Notes: generated by a model not told the origin, from the sequence alone. 64,000 bases of DNA from COE1 sp910588595 (GCA_948957135.1 CARDBT010000006.1:1-64000); one strand, 5' to 3'; counted from the first letter of the stretch, positions 17,517 through 27,314 are shown. Numbers and translations: made by a program.

Positions 17517-19028
17517 ATGATCACAGAGAACATTTTTACACTTGTAAATTATGGTATTGCAGCGGGACTGCTCGATGAATCTGACAGAATCTACACAACG
17601 AACACACTTATGGAGCTGTTTGGACTGGATGAGTATGAGGAGCCGCAGAATCCGGCAGAGATTGCCAATCCTGCGGAGTTTGATCTGGAGGGACTTTTGA
17701 AACAGATGCTCGACTGTGCGGTGGAGAAAGGGTTGATACCTGGTGACAGCATTGTTTACAGGGATCTGTTTGACACAAAGATCATGGGGCTGCTGGTTCC
17801 CCGCCCGTCAGATGTGATCTCCAAATTTCAGGATCTCTATGAAGAGGAGGGGGCGAAGGCTGCAACGGACTGGTATTATACATTTAGTCAGAACACGGAC
17901 TATATCAGACGTTACCGCATTGCGCGCGACATGAAGTGGAAGGCTGATACCGAGTATGGTGAGATGGATATCACGATCAACCTGTCCAAGCCGGAAAAAG
18001 ATCCCAAGGCGATCGCAGCGGCAAAGACGGCAAAGCAGAGCGGGTATCCAAAGTGTCAGCTCTGTATGGAAAACGAGGGCTATGCCGGACGAGTCGATCA
18101 CCCTGCCAGACAGAATCATAGAATCATTCCGGTTACGATCCAGGGGAACAAGTGGGGATTCCAGTACTCGCCATATGTGTACTACAACGAGCACTGCATC
18201 GTGTTCAACAGCCAGCACATTCCGATGAAGATAGAACATGACACGTTTGTCAAGTTGTTTCATTTTGTGGAGCAGTTTCCGCACTATTTTGTGGGGTCCA
18301 ATGCAGACCTTCCGATCGTGGGGGGATCTATCCTGAGTCATGACCATTTCCAGGGCGGAAATTATGAGTTTGCGATGGCAAAAGCGCCGGTTGAGAAAGC
18401 GTTTTGCGTCAAAGGCTTTGAGGATATTGGCGCAGGCATTGTCAAGTGGCCGATGTCCGTCATCAGACTTTCACATAGGGATTACAACAGGATCATCGAG
18501 CTCGCAGATGTGATTCTTGCGAAATGGCGCGGATACACAGATGAAACTGCGTTTATCTTTGCGGAGACAGATGGAGAGCCGCACAATACGATCACGCCGA
18601 TCGCCAGAAAGCGCGGTGATATGTATGAGCTGGATCTGGTGCTCCGCAACAATATCACGACTGAGGAGCACCCGCTCGGTGTGTATCATCCGCACGCAGA
18701 GCTGCATCATATCAAGAAAGAGAATATCGGTCTGATCGAGGTGATGGGGCTTGCCGTGCTGCCTTCGAGACTAAAGTCAGAGTTGGAGATGCTTGCAGAT
18801 GCAATCGTGGCAAAGGAGGATATCCGCGGGAACGAAGTGCTGGAGAAACATGCTGACTGGGTTGACGAATTTCTTCCCCAATATGACAATGTCACGAAAG
18901 AGAACGTGATGGAGATCATTAAAAAAGAGACTGGAATCGTGTTTGGCAAGGTGCTTGAGCACGCGGGCGTGTACAAGAGGGACGAAGCTGGAAAAGCGGC
19001 ATTTCAGCGTTTTATAGACAGCATATAA
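17517..19028 (+). CDS. galT: UDP-glucose--hexose-1-phosphate uridylyltransferase, firmicute type
   Basis: A 503-residue GalT of the long Gram-positive class. It exchanges UMP between UDP-glucose and galactose-1-phosphate in the Leloir pathway. Recognisable blocks are QNHRIIPVTIQGNKWGFQYS, the GGSILSHDHFQGG segment carrying the nucleotidyl-transfer histidine region, and GVYHPHAELHHIKKENIGL near 400. The ribosome site AAAAGGGGG lies 8-10 bp before the ATG. It is co-directional with the GH53 gene and uses the galactose released by GH53 and GH2 action. No galactokinase or epimerase is present in the window. Confidence 0.95.
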   Translation: MITENIFTLVNYGIAAGLLDESDRIYTTNTLMELFGLDEYEEPQNPAEIANPAEFDLEGLLKQMLDCAVEKGLIPGDSIVYRDLFDTKIMGLLVPRPSDVISKFQDLYEEEGAKAATDWYYTFSQNTDYIRRYRIARDMKWKADTEYGEMDITINLSKPEKDPKAIAAAKTAKQSGYPKCQLCMENEGYAGRVDHPARQNHRIIPVTIQGNKWGFQYSPYVYYNEHCIVFNSQHIPMKIEHDTFVKLFHFVEQFPHYFVGSNADLPIVGGSILSHDHFQGGNYEFAMAKAPVEKAFCVKGFEDIGAGIVKWPMSVIRLSHRDYNRIIELADVILAKWRGYTDETAFIFAETDGEPHNTITPIARKRGDMYELDLVLRNNITTEEHPLGVYHPHAELHHIKKENIGLIEVMGLAVLPSRLKSELEMLADAIVAKEDIRGNEVLEKHADWVDEFLPQYDNVTKENVMEIIKKETGIVFGKVLEHAGVYKRDEAGKAAFQRFIDSI

Positions 19029-19060
19029 ACTGTTTCGAGCCTGATCATGAGGATGTTGGA

Positions 19061-20155
19061 ATGATGGAGACACTACGCAACGATCATAAAAAAATAACAA
19101 TATCAGATGTGGCAGATGCACTTAATGTTTCCAAGACAACCGTATCGCGCGCGATATCGGGCAAAGGACGTATCAGTGAAGATACCCGGCAGCGGGTTCT
19201 TTCCTATATCGTGGAGAAAGACTTTAAGCCCAATGTGATCGCAAAAGGGCTTGCGCAGAAGAAAACGTACAATATCGCGCTGGTGATTCCAGGGGACTGC
19301 AATCTGGTGGATATGCCGTTTTTTCAGAACAGCATGCAGGGTATCTGCGAGGAGGCGTCCGCAAATGACTACGATGTCATGCTGGTGACGACGACGGCAG
19401 ATTCCTCGGCAAATCTGGAACGCATGATTTTGAACAACAAGATGGACGGTGTGATCCTGAGCCGCTCGCTGGTGAAGGACAGGAATATCGCACTGTTAAA
19501 GGAGCAGAGTATTCCGTTTGTGCTGATGGGAACATCGCGGGATACCAATATCCTGCAGGTGGACAATGACCACAGGGCAGGCTGCAGCGAGTTGGTGGGG
19601 CATATGCTTGGCGAGGGGATCACAAGAGTCGGATTGATCGGAGGCAGTAAGAACTACGTCGTGAACCGCACAAGGCGTCAGGGATATGAAGATGCTTTTA
19701 AAAATGCGGGGGTGCAGCTCGAGACGGCATTGATTCATGAGGATTGTGACAGACCGGACAAGATTGAGTCTGCCGTGGAAAAACTGATCCAGGAAAATGT
19801 GCAGTGCATTGTCTGTATGGATGATGTGGTATGCTCGGTTGTGCTGCAGATCCTGGCAGGGAAAAATATTCAGGTACCACAACAGATTCAGACCGCATCA
19901 TTTTATGACAGTACACTATTAAAGAACAATAAACCTGCGGTCACGTCACTTTTATTTGATGACAAGGCACTTGGCGCGATCACCTGCAGGGTCCTGCTTC
20001 GTTGTATTCAGGGTGAGGAAGTGAGAGCTAAAACATTACTTGGCTATCATCTGGTCATTCGGGAGTCGACACTTTTTATGCACACGGGCACCCAGAGGAA
20101 GAATGTCACCAAACCAATAAATCGGTTCACTGACGGGTGCCCGGCGCGCGAGTAG
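19061..20155 (+). CDS. LacI/GalR-family transcriptional regulator
   Basis: A 364-residue repressor-type protein. An N-terminal helix-turn-helix and hinge (ISDVADALNVSKTTVSRAISG, about residues 11-31) is followed by a periplasmic-binding-protein-like effector domain (RQGYEDAF, VCMDDVVCSVVLQIL). It lies 32 bp after galT and probably senses a galactose-derived ligand. The palindromic operator at the galactan promoter is a plausible target. Its end overlaps the upstream open frame of the AraC gene but not that gene's chosen start. Confidence 0.92.
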   Translation: MMETLRNDHKKITISDVADALNVSKTTVSRAISGKGRISEDTRQRVLSYIVEKDFKPNVIAKGLAQKKTYNIALVIPGDCNLVDMPFFQNSMQGICEEASANDYDVMLVTTTADSSANLERMILNNKMDGVILSRSLVKDRNIALLKEQSIPFVLMGTSRDTNILQVDNDHRAGCSELVGHMLGEGITRVGLIGGSKNYVVNRTRRQGYEDAFKNAGVQLETALIHEDCDRPDKIESAVEKLIQENVQCIVCMDDVVCSVVLQILAGKNIQVPQQIQTASFYDSTLLKNNKPAVTSLLFDDKALGAITCRVLLRCIQGEEVRAKTLLGYHLVIRESTLFMHTGTQRKNVTKPINRFTDGCPARE

Positions 20156-20211
20156 TGGAGAAGGTCATTCCCCTGCTCGATCTGAGTCACAAGTCTGAAG
20201 GAGAGAACAAT

Positions 20212-21138
20212 ATGCCTAAGAAGAAAAAGAAACCTGCCGAGTTTCGCTTTTATGAGATTCCACAGGAGGAGTCTGTGCTGACGCTGATGGGCAGCAAATG
20301 GATTCAGGTTTACGGTGAGAACATAGATAATATGCACTTTCACAATCTGCTTGAGATCGGGTACTGTCATTATGGGGATGGCGATCTGGTCATAGAGGAT
20401 GATATGTATCGTTTTGATGCCGGGATGATTTCCTGCATCCCGGCAAATTATCTGCATGTCACTAAGAGTGACGCGGATGTCAGGGCATTTTGGGAATACA
20501 TATATATCAGTCCGGAGGACATATTAAGGCAGTGGGGGAAATCTACGCAGGAGACCAGGCAGATCATGGATGCCGTCGGGAAAAAGTCTTTTTTTATCAA
20601 GATCGAGGAGTGCCCTGCCATCGCAGCGCTGATCCGCGCGATATTTGACGAGATGCAGCACAAGAGCGCTCACTACCGGGAGTGTGTCAGGGGGATGGCG
20701 TATGCGCTGCTGTTTGAGATAGCGCGGTTCAACGACAGGGGAGAAGGGCATTCCATCGGAAAAAGCATCAGCCTGCAGCTTGGGAGCGCGATCGAGTATG
20801 TGGACAAAAACTATCCGAACAATTTCAAGATCGCGGATCTGGCAAATGAGTGTCATATGAGCGAGACGCACTTCCGCCGCATTTTTCAGGAAAAGATGAA
20901 CATGACACCCGTCGAGTATGTGAATTTTGTGCGCGTGAGGAAAGCTTGCGAGCTGATCGACAAGACGGATATCAGCATGGAGGATGTGGCGGAGAAAGTC
21001 GGGTTTGTCACGCCGTCCACGTTCAACAGGAATTTCCGGCGAATCATCGGAACATCGCCTTACCAGTGGAAAAAACGACCGGACAATCACGAAGGCAGGC
21101 TGTTAGATTATAAGATATCAGCATTGAAGGGCTGGTAG
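20212..21138 (+). CDS. AraC-family transcriptional regulator
   Basis: A 308-residue regulator: an N-terminal cupin-like sensing domain (MHFHNLLEIGYCHYGDGDLVIED) and a C-terminal double helix-turn-helix (IADLANECHMSETHFRRIF, then VAEKVGFVTPSTFNRNFRR with the closing GTSPYQWKK). ATG 20212 follows GAAGGAGAG; the open frame reaches back to 20137 but lacks a ribosome site there. Placed between lacI and the beta-galactosidase gene, it likely activates the downstream genes in response to a sugar. No binding site could be assigned. Confidence 0.92.
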   Translation: MPKKKKKPAEFRFYEIPQEESVLTLMGSKWIQVYGENIDNMHFHNLLEIGYCHYGDGDLVIEDDMYRFDAGMISCIPANYLHVTKSDADVRAFWEYIYISPEDILRQWGKSTQETRQIMDAVGKKSFFIKIEECPAIAALIRAIFDEMQHKSAHYRECVRGMAYALLFEIARFNDRGEGHSIGKSISLQLGSAIEYVDKNYPNNFKIADLANECHMSETHFRRIFQEKMNMTPVEYVNFVRVRKACELIDKTDISMEDVAEKVGFVTPSTFNRNFRRIIGTSPYQWKKRPDNHEGRLLDYKISALKGW

Positions 21139-21266
21139 CGTGAAAAGTACATGCAGAATGTAAAGATTCATTGGATGCATTTTTCAGAAAAGGAAACAAA
21201 ACAGAAAACGAAATTGCGCGAAATAGAGAAGATTATAAAAACATAAAAGAAAGAGTGGATGCTATA

Positions 21267-24200
21267 ATGAACGTGCAGGACAAGATAAAAAATCCTCTGT
21301 TTTATGAGGAGAACAGGGCAGCGGCACACTCCGACCACAGATATTATGTGAGCGAGGCTGAGCTGGTACAGGATGTGCAGAGTCTGAAACAGTCTCTGGA
21401 CGGCGTCTGGAAGTTCCATTATGCGAAGAATATGGACGAGGCGCCAAAGGAATTTTACAAAAGCGATATCGATTGCAGAAGATGGGAGGATATACGGGTT
21501 CCGGCGCACATACAGCTCGAGGGATATGACAGACCGCAGTATGCCAATGTGCAGTACCCGTGGGATGGACACGAGGTCATTGAACCGGGCGAGGTGCCCA
21601 CGCACTTCAATCCGACAGCGAGCTATGTGAAATATTTCACAATGCCGGCGCAGTTTGAGGGAAAGCGGGTGTTTGTCTCCTTTCAGGGCGTCGAGAGCGG
21701 ATTTGCGCTCTGGTGCAACGGCAGTTATATCGGCTACAGCGAGGACAGCTTCACGCCGTCGGAGTTTGAGCTGACAGATGTGCTGCAGGCTGGCGAGAAC
21801 AAGCTGGCGGTGCAGGTGTACAAGTGGACGAGCGGGAGCTGGTGCGAGGATCAGGATTTCTTCCGGTTTTCGGGGATCTTCAGGAGCGTCTATCTGTATG
21901 CGGTGCCGGACACACACATCAGCGATGTCAGGATCCGCACGGATCTGAACGAGGAGTATTCCAGGGCGGATCTGGTGGTTACACTGACCGGGCTGATGAA
22001 CAAAGCTGTGTCTGTGTCGTCTGCAAGGGTAAGACTGGCGCTCGCGGACAGTGCTGCAGCGATCGCGGAGACAGAAATCATGCTCACGGAGGGGGAAAAC
22101 CAGCCGGTGCACATGGCGGTCGACGCGCCGAGGCTCTGGAGTGCGGAGAAGCCGTTTCTGTATGAGCTGATGATCACGGTGTACGACACGGACGGGAAAG
22201 TTGTGGAGCTGATCCCGCAGAAAGTCGGATTCCGGCGGTTTGCGATCGACGACGGCATTATGACCATAAACGGAAAGCGCATCGTGTTCAAAGGCGCCGA
22301 CAGGCATGAGTTTAGCGGGCGTTTTGGCAGGGTTCCCAACGAGGAGGAGATGCTGCAGGACATCGTTACGATGAAGCGCCACAATATCAACGCCATACGC
22401 ACGAGCCATTATCCGAATGATTCCAGGCTGTATGAGCTCTGCGACGAGTACGGGCTGTACCTGATCGACGAGTGCAATCTGGAAACACACGGCACGTGGG
22501 CTGCGGCCGGTGAGCATACGCTGGAGAGCGTGATTCCGGGAGACCGGGAGGAGTGGGAGCCGCTGTTGCTCGACAGGGTAAATTCCATGTACCAGCGCGA
22601 CAAGAACCACCCGTCGATCCTCATTTGGTCTTGCGGAAACGAGGCGTTCGGCGGTTCGGTGATCCACGCGATGTCGCAGAAACTGCATGCGCTTGACGAC
22701 ACGAGGCTTGTCCATTACGAGGGGATCATCCATGACAGGCGCTACAACGATACCTCGGATATGGAGAGCCAGATGTACCCGAGTGTGGCTGCCATCAAAG
22801 AATTTCTGTCGGAGCACAGGGAGAAGCCGATGCTGCTGTGCGAGTACACCCACGCGATGGGAAATTCCTGCGGGGCGATGCACAAGTACACGGATCTGAC
22901 GGACGAGGAACCGCTTTTCCAGGGCGGGTTCATCTGGGACTATATAGACCAGTCGATCTATCACAAGGACCGATATGGCAACGAAGTGCTCGGCTACGGC
23001 GGCGATTTTGACGACAGACCGTGCGACTACAATTTCAGCGGGAACGGCATTGCCTACGGCGGCAACAGAAATCCGTCGCCGAAGATGCAGGAAGTGAAGT
23101 TCAATTACCAGAATATACAGATCCGGGTGGACGGAGGCAGTTTTGAAGTCACCAACAAAAATCTGTTCACCGACACATCCGAATACCAGTGCGTCGTCGC
23201 GCTGGCGCTGAACGGCATTGAGATCGGGAGGGCGACGGTTGACACGCAGGTGGAGCCGCTCTCCTCGAAAGTGTATCATCTGCCGGTATTTAGGCACATG
23301 ACGCCGTGGCGTGACGAGGAGCCATGGAGAGCGGTCCGGGGCGGCGAGTATGTCGTGACAGTGCGCTTTGTGCTGTCCTGTGACACGAAATGGGCGGAGC
23401 GCGGTCATGAGGTCGCATTTGGACAGGGCGTGTATGCGGTCGAGGTCTCGGGTGAACTGGACAGTCCCGCCGGTGCCGGAGCAAAGGATCTTTCCGTGAA
23501 GGAAGCCCCGATGTTTGAGGTCGCTGACGGCACATTCAATATCGGCGTGCGCGGCATGCACTTTGAGGCGCTGTTTGACAAGGGCGGCAAAGGTCTGGTC
23601 TCGTATGTATATGCGGGCAGGGAACTGATCAAGGCCATTCCCAAGCCGAATTTCTGGCGCGCGCCGACGGACAATGACTGCGGAAACCAGATGCCCTTCC
23701 GGTATGCACAGTGGAAGACGGCGAGCCTGTACCAGCAGATCAAGCCTGCCGTCGTCACAAAAAATGACACGGATGTCACAATACGTTTCAGCTATACATT
23801 GCCGACAGCGCCGGTGTCCGAGTGCTTCGTAACTTATAGAGTCACAGGCGACGGGACCGTCAGCACCACGTTGGAGTACGAGGCGCCGGAGGGTGTCACG
23901 GACATCCCGGAGTTTGGCATGTTGTTCAAGTTTGATGCGGATCTGGAAAACCTGACGTGGTATGGATTTGGACCAGAAGAAACCTACTGCGACCGCGAGA
24001 AGGGCGGCAAGCTTGGTATTTACCATAAAAAGGTCACGGAAAATCTGGCGGAGTACCTGGTTCCGCAGGAGTGCGGCAACCACACAGGCGTGCGCAGCGC
24101 ACGCATCACGGACAACAAGGGAAGGGGTATCCTGTTCACCGGAAAAAATTTGAGCGTGAACGTGCTGCCGTACACGCCGCACGAGCTGGAAAATGCGATG

Positions 24201-24362
24201 CATGTCTATGAACTGCCGCCGGTCTATTATACGGTGGCGCGCATCGCACTCGGACAGATGGGGATCGCCGGGGACGACAGCTGGGGCGCGAGGACCCATG
24301 ACGAGTATCTGCTGGATGCGGCGCATAAGTTAGTTCTGACATTTGATTTCAAAGGGATATAG
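21267..24362 (+). CDS. lacZ: Beta-galactosidase (GH2, LacZ type)
   Basis: A GH2 enzyme of 1031 residues, the size of full five-domain LacZ. Acid/base Glu459 lies in WSCGNEAFGG and nucleophile Glu526 in LLCEYTHAMGNS. RTSHYPND, DECNLETHG and the C-terminal small-chain domain (WYGFGPEETYCDR) are all present. There is no signal peptide, so it hydrolyses imported beta-galactosides. The frame is open to an ATG at 21171, which would add 32 residues, but that region is not family-like and has no ribosome site. ATG 21267 has AGAGTGG upstream. TATAAT overlaps the start, so the 5' end deserves caution. Confidence 0.93.
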   Translation: MNVQDKIKNPLFYEENRAAAHSDHRYYVSEAELVQDVQSLKQSLDGVWKFHYAKNMDEAPKEFYKSDIDCRRWEDIRVPAHIQLEGYDRPQYANVQYPWDGHEVIEPGEVPTHFNPTASYVKYFTMPAQFEGKRVFVSFQGVESGFALWCNGSYIGYSEDSFTPSEFELTDVLQAGENKLAVQVYKWTSGSWCEDQDFFRFSGIFRSVYLYAVPDTHISDVRIRTDLNEEYSRADLVVTLTGLMNKAVSVSSARVRLALADSAAAIAETEIMLTEGENQPVHMAVDAPRLWSAEKPFLYELMITVYDTDGKVVELIPQKVGFRRFAIDDGIMTINGKRIVFKGADRHEFSGRFGRVPNEEEMLQDIVTMKRHNINAIRTSHYPNDSRLYELCDEYGLYLIDECNLETHGTWAAAGEHTLESVIPGDREEWEPLLLDRVNSMYQRDKNHPSILIWSCGNEAFGGSVIHAMSQKLHALDDTRLVHYEGIIHDRRYNDTSDMESQMYPSVAAIKEFLSEHREKPMLLCEYTHAMGNSCGAMHKYTDLTDEEPLFQGGFIWDYIDQSIYHKDRYGNEVLGYGGDFDDRPCDYNFSGNGIAYGGNRNPSPKMQEVKFNYQNIQIRVDGGSFEVTNKNLFTDTSEYQCVVALALNGIEIGRATVDTQVEPLSSKVYHLPVFRHMTPWRDEEPWRAVRGGEYVVTVRFVLSCDTKWAERGHEVAFGQGVYAVEVSGELDSPAGAGAKDLSVKEAPMFEVADGTFNIGVRGMHFEALFDKGGKGLVSYVYAGRELIKAIPKPNFWRAPTDNDCGNQMPFRYAQWKTASLYQQIKPAVVTKNDTDVTIRFSYTLPTAPVSECFVTYRVTGDGTVSTTLEYEAPEGVTDIPEFGMLFKFDADLENLTWYGFGPEETYCDREKGGKLGIYHKKVTENLAEYLVPQECGNHTGVRSARITDNKGRGILFTGKNLSVNVLPYTPHELENAMHVYELPPVYYTVARIALGQMGIAGDDSWGARTHDEYLLDAAHKLVLTFDFKGI

Positions 24363-24381
24363 AGATCCCGGATAAGGAGGA

Positions 24382-26247
24382 ATGAAAGTGGATAAATTTG
24401 TAGTGAACATTATCCATCGTCCGGAGATGGTTCCGGAGTATTCTGCGACTGTCACAGGACAGGGCAAGGAGGAGGATATCGGAGACAAGGCGCTCCTGAC
24501 AGAATCTCTTGATATCTTCAAGACACAGCAGAGACTGGCACATGAGAACGGTCTCAAGGTGACGATCCAGATGACATACGCCTCGCTGTTCAACGATGAG
24601 GCGGTGGAGATCGCAAAGCACGACCACGAGGAGTTTGGCGATGAGATCGCGCTCTCCCTGCTCGGTCTTCCCTGCGAGGAGTTCCGCGAGAAGTACAAGA
24701 CAAAGGACTTCTGCATCTGGATGTTCTCGATGGAGGACAAGAAGGCGATCGTGAACGATGTTTTCGAGAAGTTCCATGACAGGTTTGGCTTTTATCCGGA
24801 GTCGACAGGCTCCTACTACATGGACGCCGAGCTGACAAACTATATCAAGGAGAAATATCCGACTGTGAAGTGCGCGGTCGCGACATGCTGGGAGGAGGGA
24901 CCGAAAGCGTACCACACCTGCAACAACTCGTGGTACACACTCTTTGACGGCGGTCCGTGGGCTCCGTGGATCCCCTCAAAGCAGAATACCCACGCGCCTG
25001 CGGCAAACGCGGCGGAGGACTCCGGTATCGTCGCGATCCCGCATCTGTCGAGGGATCTGATCGCGTGCTACGACGGAAACGGGTCAAACTTCGGCACGCA
25101 TCCGCAGAACGTGCTCCGCGGCATGATCTACGATACCAGGACATGGGAGTACCCGTATCTCTACAACCTGATCGACCAGTACCGCGATCTTGCAAAGTAC
25201 AACAACGGCTACTCCTACAACATGATGTTCGTGGGACCGGGCTGGATGAACAAGATGGGGCGCTGGGAGCAGCCGTACGAGCTTCTGTACAAATCCTACA
25301 GCGACGGCTGCAAGTACTACGGCGATCTGAAGAAGGAAGGCAAGCTCATCGATATGACGATGGCAGAGTTTGCCGATTATTATAGAGAAAAGAAGGGCGT
25401 CAACGCAGGCAACTACAACGAGCCGGAGTGTGCGCCGTGGCGGGATATCCTCTACGGTTCCGACAAGCAGCTGTTCTGGTACTGCGATCCGTACATGAGA
25501 GCCTGCGTGAACATGGATCAGGGCGGCGCGATCGTCGACCTGCGCCCTTATGTGGCAAAACTAAACTGGCCTGTCGGCATCGGCACGCCGCATGTGCAGG
25601 ACGCTTCCTATCCGTTCCTGATCCAGGAGAAGTACCGCGCAGGGTACTTTACACACTACGCGGGCGCAGGCACGGTGAGGAGCGCGAAGCTTTCATACAA
25701 GGGTGAGGAGGTCGACCTCTGCCTCTGCCCGACACACTGCCATTTCTCGGAGGAAGTGATCGACGGCAAAAAGACCAGGATCCTGACACTCGATCCGGTT
25801 GAGATCCAGTTCAGCGGTGTCACAGTGAAGCTGCAGACGAAGGAGTATTTTGAGGAGGGCGCATCCAACATCAAGATCGAGAGAAACATTCTCGAGATCA
25901 GTGACCCTGCGGCAGAGATCACGCTCGACGAGTACATCACGGCATGCTACGGCACGACGGAGTACCCGGAGGACATGACAGGCATCACGCTCGCATGTGA
26001 GGGTGAGAACGGCACGGAGATCAGCTATGAGTACAGATGCCGCGATGCGAAGCTTGAGGGCGCGAGCGCAGTGAGCGCAGTGATCCCGGCGATCGAGACG
26101 AAGGTTTCCCTCACCGCGTCCGACAAGGCGCTCGGCTATATCGAGGAAGGCTATGCGTTCTCCCCGATGTTCAAGCTCGGCTACAAGAAGACTATTTCTG
26201 ATAAGGAGGTATTTGCAACATGGCTCAACTTGGAAAAGGCAAATTAA
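24382..26247 (+). CDS. Uncharacterised 621-aa protein of the galactan cluster
   Basis: I do not recognise a named family. The protein has no signal peptide or membrane helix and looks cytoplasmic. The N-terminal ~350 residues read like a (beta/alpha)-barrel: alternating strands and helices, many conserved-looking aromatic/acidic motifs (IQMTYASLFNDE, ESTGSYYMDAEL, CAVATCWEEG, VAIPHLSRD, FVGPGWMNKMGRWE). The C-terminal half seems beta-rich. The layout vaguely resembles polysaccharide deacetylase/GH57-like folds, but no catalytic motif can be claimed. GATAAGGAGG precedes the ATG. It follows lacZ by 20 bp and overlaps the next gene by 28 bp, so a role in galactoside metabolism is inferred from position only. 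Confidence 0.75.
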   Translation: MKVDKFVVNIIHRPEMVPEYSATVTGQGKEEDIGDKALLTESLDIFKTQQRLAHENGLKVTIQMTYASLFNDEAVEIAKHDHEEFGDEIALSLLGLPCEEFREKYKTKDFCIWMFSMEDKKAIVNDVFEKFHDRFGFYPESTGSYYMDAELTNYIKEKYPTVKCAVATCWEEGPKAYHTCNNSWYTLFDGGPWAPWIPSKQNTHAPAANAAEDSGIVAIPHLSRDLIACYDGNGSNFGTHPQNVLRGMIYDTRTWEYPYLYNLIDQYRDLAKYNNGYSYNMMFVGPGWMNKMGRWEQPYELLYKSYSDGCKYYGDLKKEGKLIDMTMAEFADYYREKKGVNAGNYNEPECAPWRDILYGSDKQLFWYCDPYMRACVNMDQGGAIVDLRPYVAKLNWPVGIGTPHVQDASYPFLIQEKYRAGYFTHYAGAGTVRSAKLSYKGEEVDLCLCPTHCHFSEEVIDGKKTRILTLDPVEIQFSGVTVKLQTKEYFEEGASNIKIERNILEISDPAAEITLDEYITACYGTTEYPEDMTGITLACEGENGTEISYEYRCRDAKLEGASAVSAVIPAIETKVSLTASDKALGYIEEGYAFSPMFKLGYKKTISDKEVFATWLNLEKAN

Positions 26248-26438
26248 ATTACAGATGTCCATCCTGCTTTATGCGTGACCTCGACATCGATATGTTCTAC
26301 AATAAGGACACGGGCATCTACAGCTGCATCCGCTGCCAGTACAGGGGGACGGAGGAAGACGTGCTTGCGAAAAACGAGATGGTGAGATTCCGCTACCTCG
26401 ACAGAGCAAAGCGGTTTACGAAGTTTGATTTTGACTGA
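26220..26438 (+). CDS. Small zinc-ribbon protein
   Basis: A 72-residue protein with two knuckles: CPSC near residue 14 and CIRC near residue 38, separated by DLDIDMFYNKDTGIYS. This is a four-cysteine zinc-ribbon arrangement. The near-perfect ribosome site TAAGGAGGT ends ~11 bp before the ATG and lies inside the end of the 621-residue gene, so the pair is translationally coupled. No known family is recognised. A regulatory or chaperone partner for the upstream protein is conceivable but only inferred. Confidence 0.8.
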   Translation: MAQLGKGKLNYRCPSCFMRDLDIDMFYNKDTGIYSCIRCQYRGTEEDVLAKNEMVRFRYLDRAKRFTKFDFD

Positions 26439-26493
26439 GGAACTGGTTCAATACGGCACCTGAAAAAGCAATACTGAAAGTCGGTTCATGGTA

Positions 26494-26522
26494 TTGACGT
26501 GATATATATTGTGATATATACT
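26494..26522 (+). promoter_or_regulatory. vapBC promoter with overlapping direct repeats
   Basis: TTGACG (26494-26499), 17 bp, TATACT (26517-26522). Two copies of GTGATATATA (26499-26508 and 26511-26520) fill the spacer, a likely operator for autoregulation by the VapBC complex. Confidence 0.65.
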
Positions 26523-26545
26523 ATGGTATAGGGAGGTGCTTAAAG

Positions 26546-26776
26546 ATGATGATGGCAAAAGTATTTGAAAATGGCAGAAGCCAGGCAGTAAGACTGCCCA
26601 AAGAGTATCGGTTTAGTGATAAGGAAGTGGCGATCAATAAAATCGGAGATGTTGTTCTGTTGATGCCAAAGGAAAACAAATGGGCAGGATTTTTAAGCAG
26701 CCTAAACCTTTTTTCTGAGGATTTCATGAATGATGGACGTGAACAGTCTGTGGAACAGGAACGTGATGCGCTATGA
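26546..26776 (+). CDS. vapB: VapB-type antitoxin
   Basis: A 76-residue protein whose N-terminus AKVFENGRSQAVRLPKEYRF is the swapped-hairpin AbrB/VapB DNA-binding signature; the C-terminal half would wrap the toxin. The ribosome site GGGAGGTG precedes three in-frame ATG codons (26546, 26549, 26552), and the first is listed. Its stop overlaps the vapC start by 4 bp, the usual coupling that keeps antitoxin in excess. Confidence 0.88.
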   Translation: MMMAKVFENGRSQAVRLPKEYRFSDKEVAINKIGDVVLLMPKENKWAGFLSSLNLFSEDFMNDGREQSVEQERDAL

Positions 26777-27183
26777 AATATATGTTAGATACAAACATCT
26801 GCATATATGCGATTAAGCATAAACCAGATATTGTGATAAAGAAATTTCTTTCACATGATCCAGAAGAAATATGCATTTCAGCAATTACTTATGCGGAATT
26901 GATGCATGGTGTTGAGAAGAGCATGGCAGTGGAGAAAAATCGTGTTGCAATGTCTTTGTTCCTCTCGCCGATCACAATTTTGCAGTTTGACGAAAGGGCT
27001 GCAGAAGAATATGGGAGAATTAAGGCAGAACTTGAAAAGAAAGGAACACCGATTGGTCCGATGGACACATTGATAGCGGGGCATGCCAGGTCAAGCGGAC
27101 TTATTCTTGTGACGAACAACACAGGAGAATTTAGCCGTGTGACTGGCTTGGCAGTCGAAGATTGGACACAAGAGCAGAGATAA
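26773..27183 (+). CDS. vapC: VapC-type PIN-domain ribonuclease toxin
   Basis: A 136-residue PIN domain. The acidic metal-binding set is intact: Asp6 in YMLDTN, Glu42 in TYAELMHG, Asp98 in GPMDTLIA, plus NNTGEF near 115-120. VapC toxins cleave structured RNAs such as initiator tRNA or the rRNA sarcin-ricin loop; the target here is unknown. The length and motifs look functional. It is coupled to vapB by an ATGA overlap. Confidence 0.9.
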   Translation: MKYMLDTNICIYAIKHKPDIVIKKFLSHDPEEICISAITYAELMHGVEKSMAVEKNRVAMSLFLSPITILQFDERAAEEYGRIKAELEKKGTPIGPMDTLIAGHARSSGLILVTNNTGEFSRVTGLAVEDWTQEQR

Positions 27184-27276
27184 ACTGTTTGAGCATGGCA
27201 TTGAAATATGCGAGGTTGTTGTGATCATGGCTGGTACTAGAGAGAATCAGAGTTAGTCATTCTGATCATTTCATTG

Positions 27277-27314
27277 ACAGCTCGGAATACTTGTCGTTAA
27301 GTATTCCGAGCTGT
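27277..27314. other. Perfect 16-bp stem hairpin
   Basis: ACAGCTCGGAATACTT (27277-27292) and its exact complement (27299-27314) flank a 6-nt loop. No clear T-run follows on either strand, so a standard terminator is not certain. It lies 94 bp after vapC. Confidence 0.6.

Noticed and set aside
21171..21266. 32-residue N-terminal extension of the beta-galactosidase
   Set aside because: No ribosome site at 21171, and the extension does not resemble the family N-terminus, although the frame is open.
21168..24326. Very long reverse-strand open frame (over 1000 codons) opposite the beta-galactosidase gene
   Set aside because: It is the antisense of a strongly supported GH2 gene. Its product is rich in Arg/His/Val/Leu in the way GC-biased third positions produce, with no recognisable motif or ribosome site.
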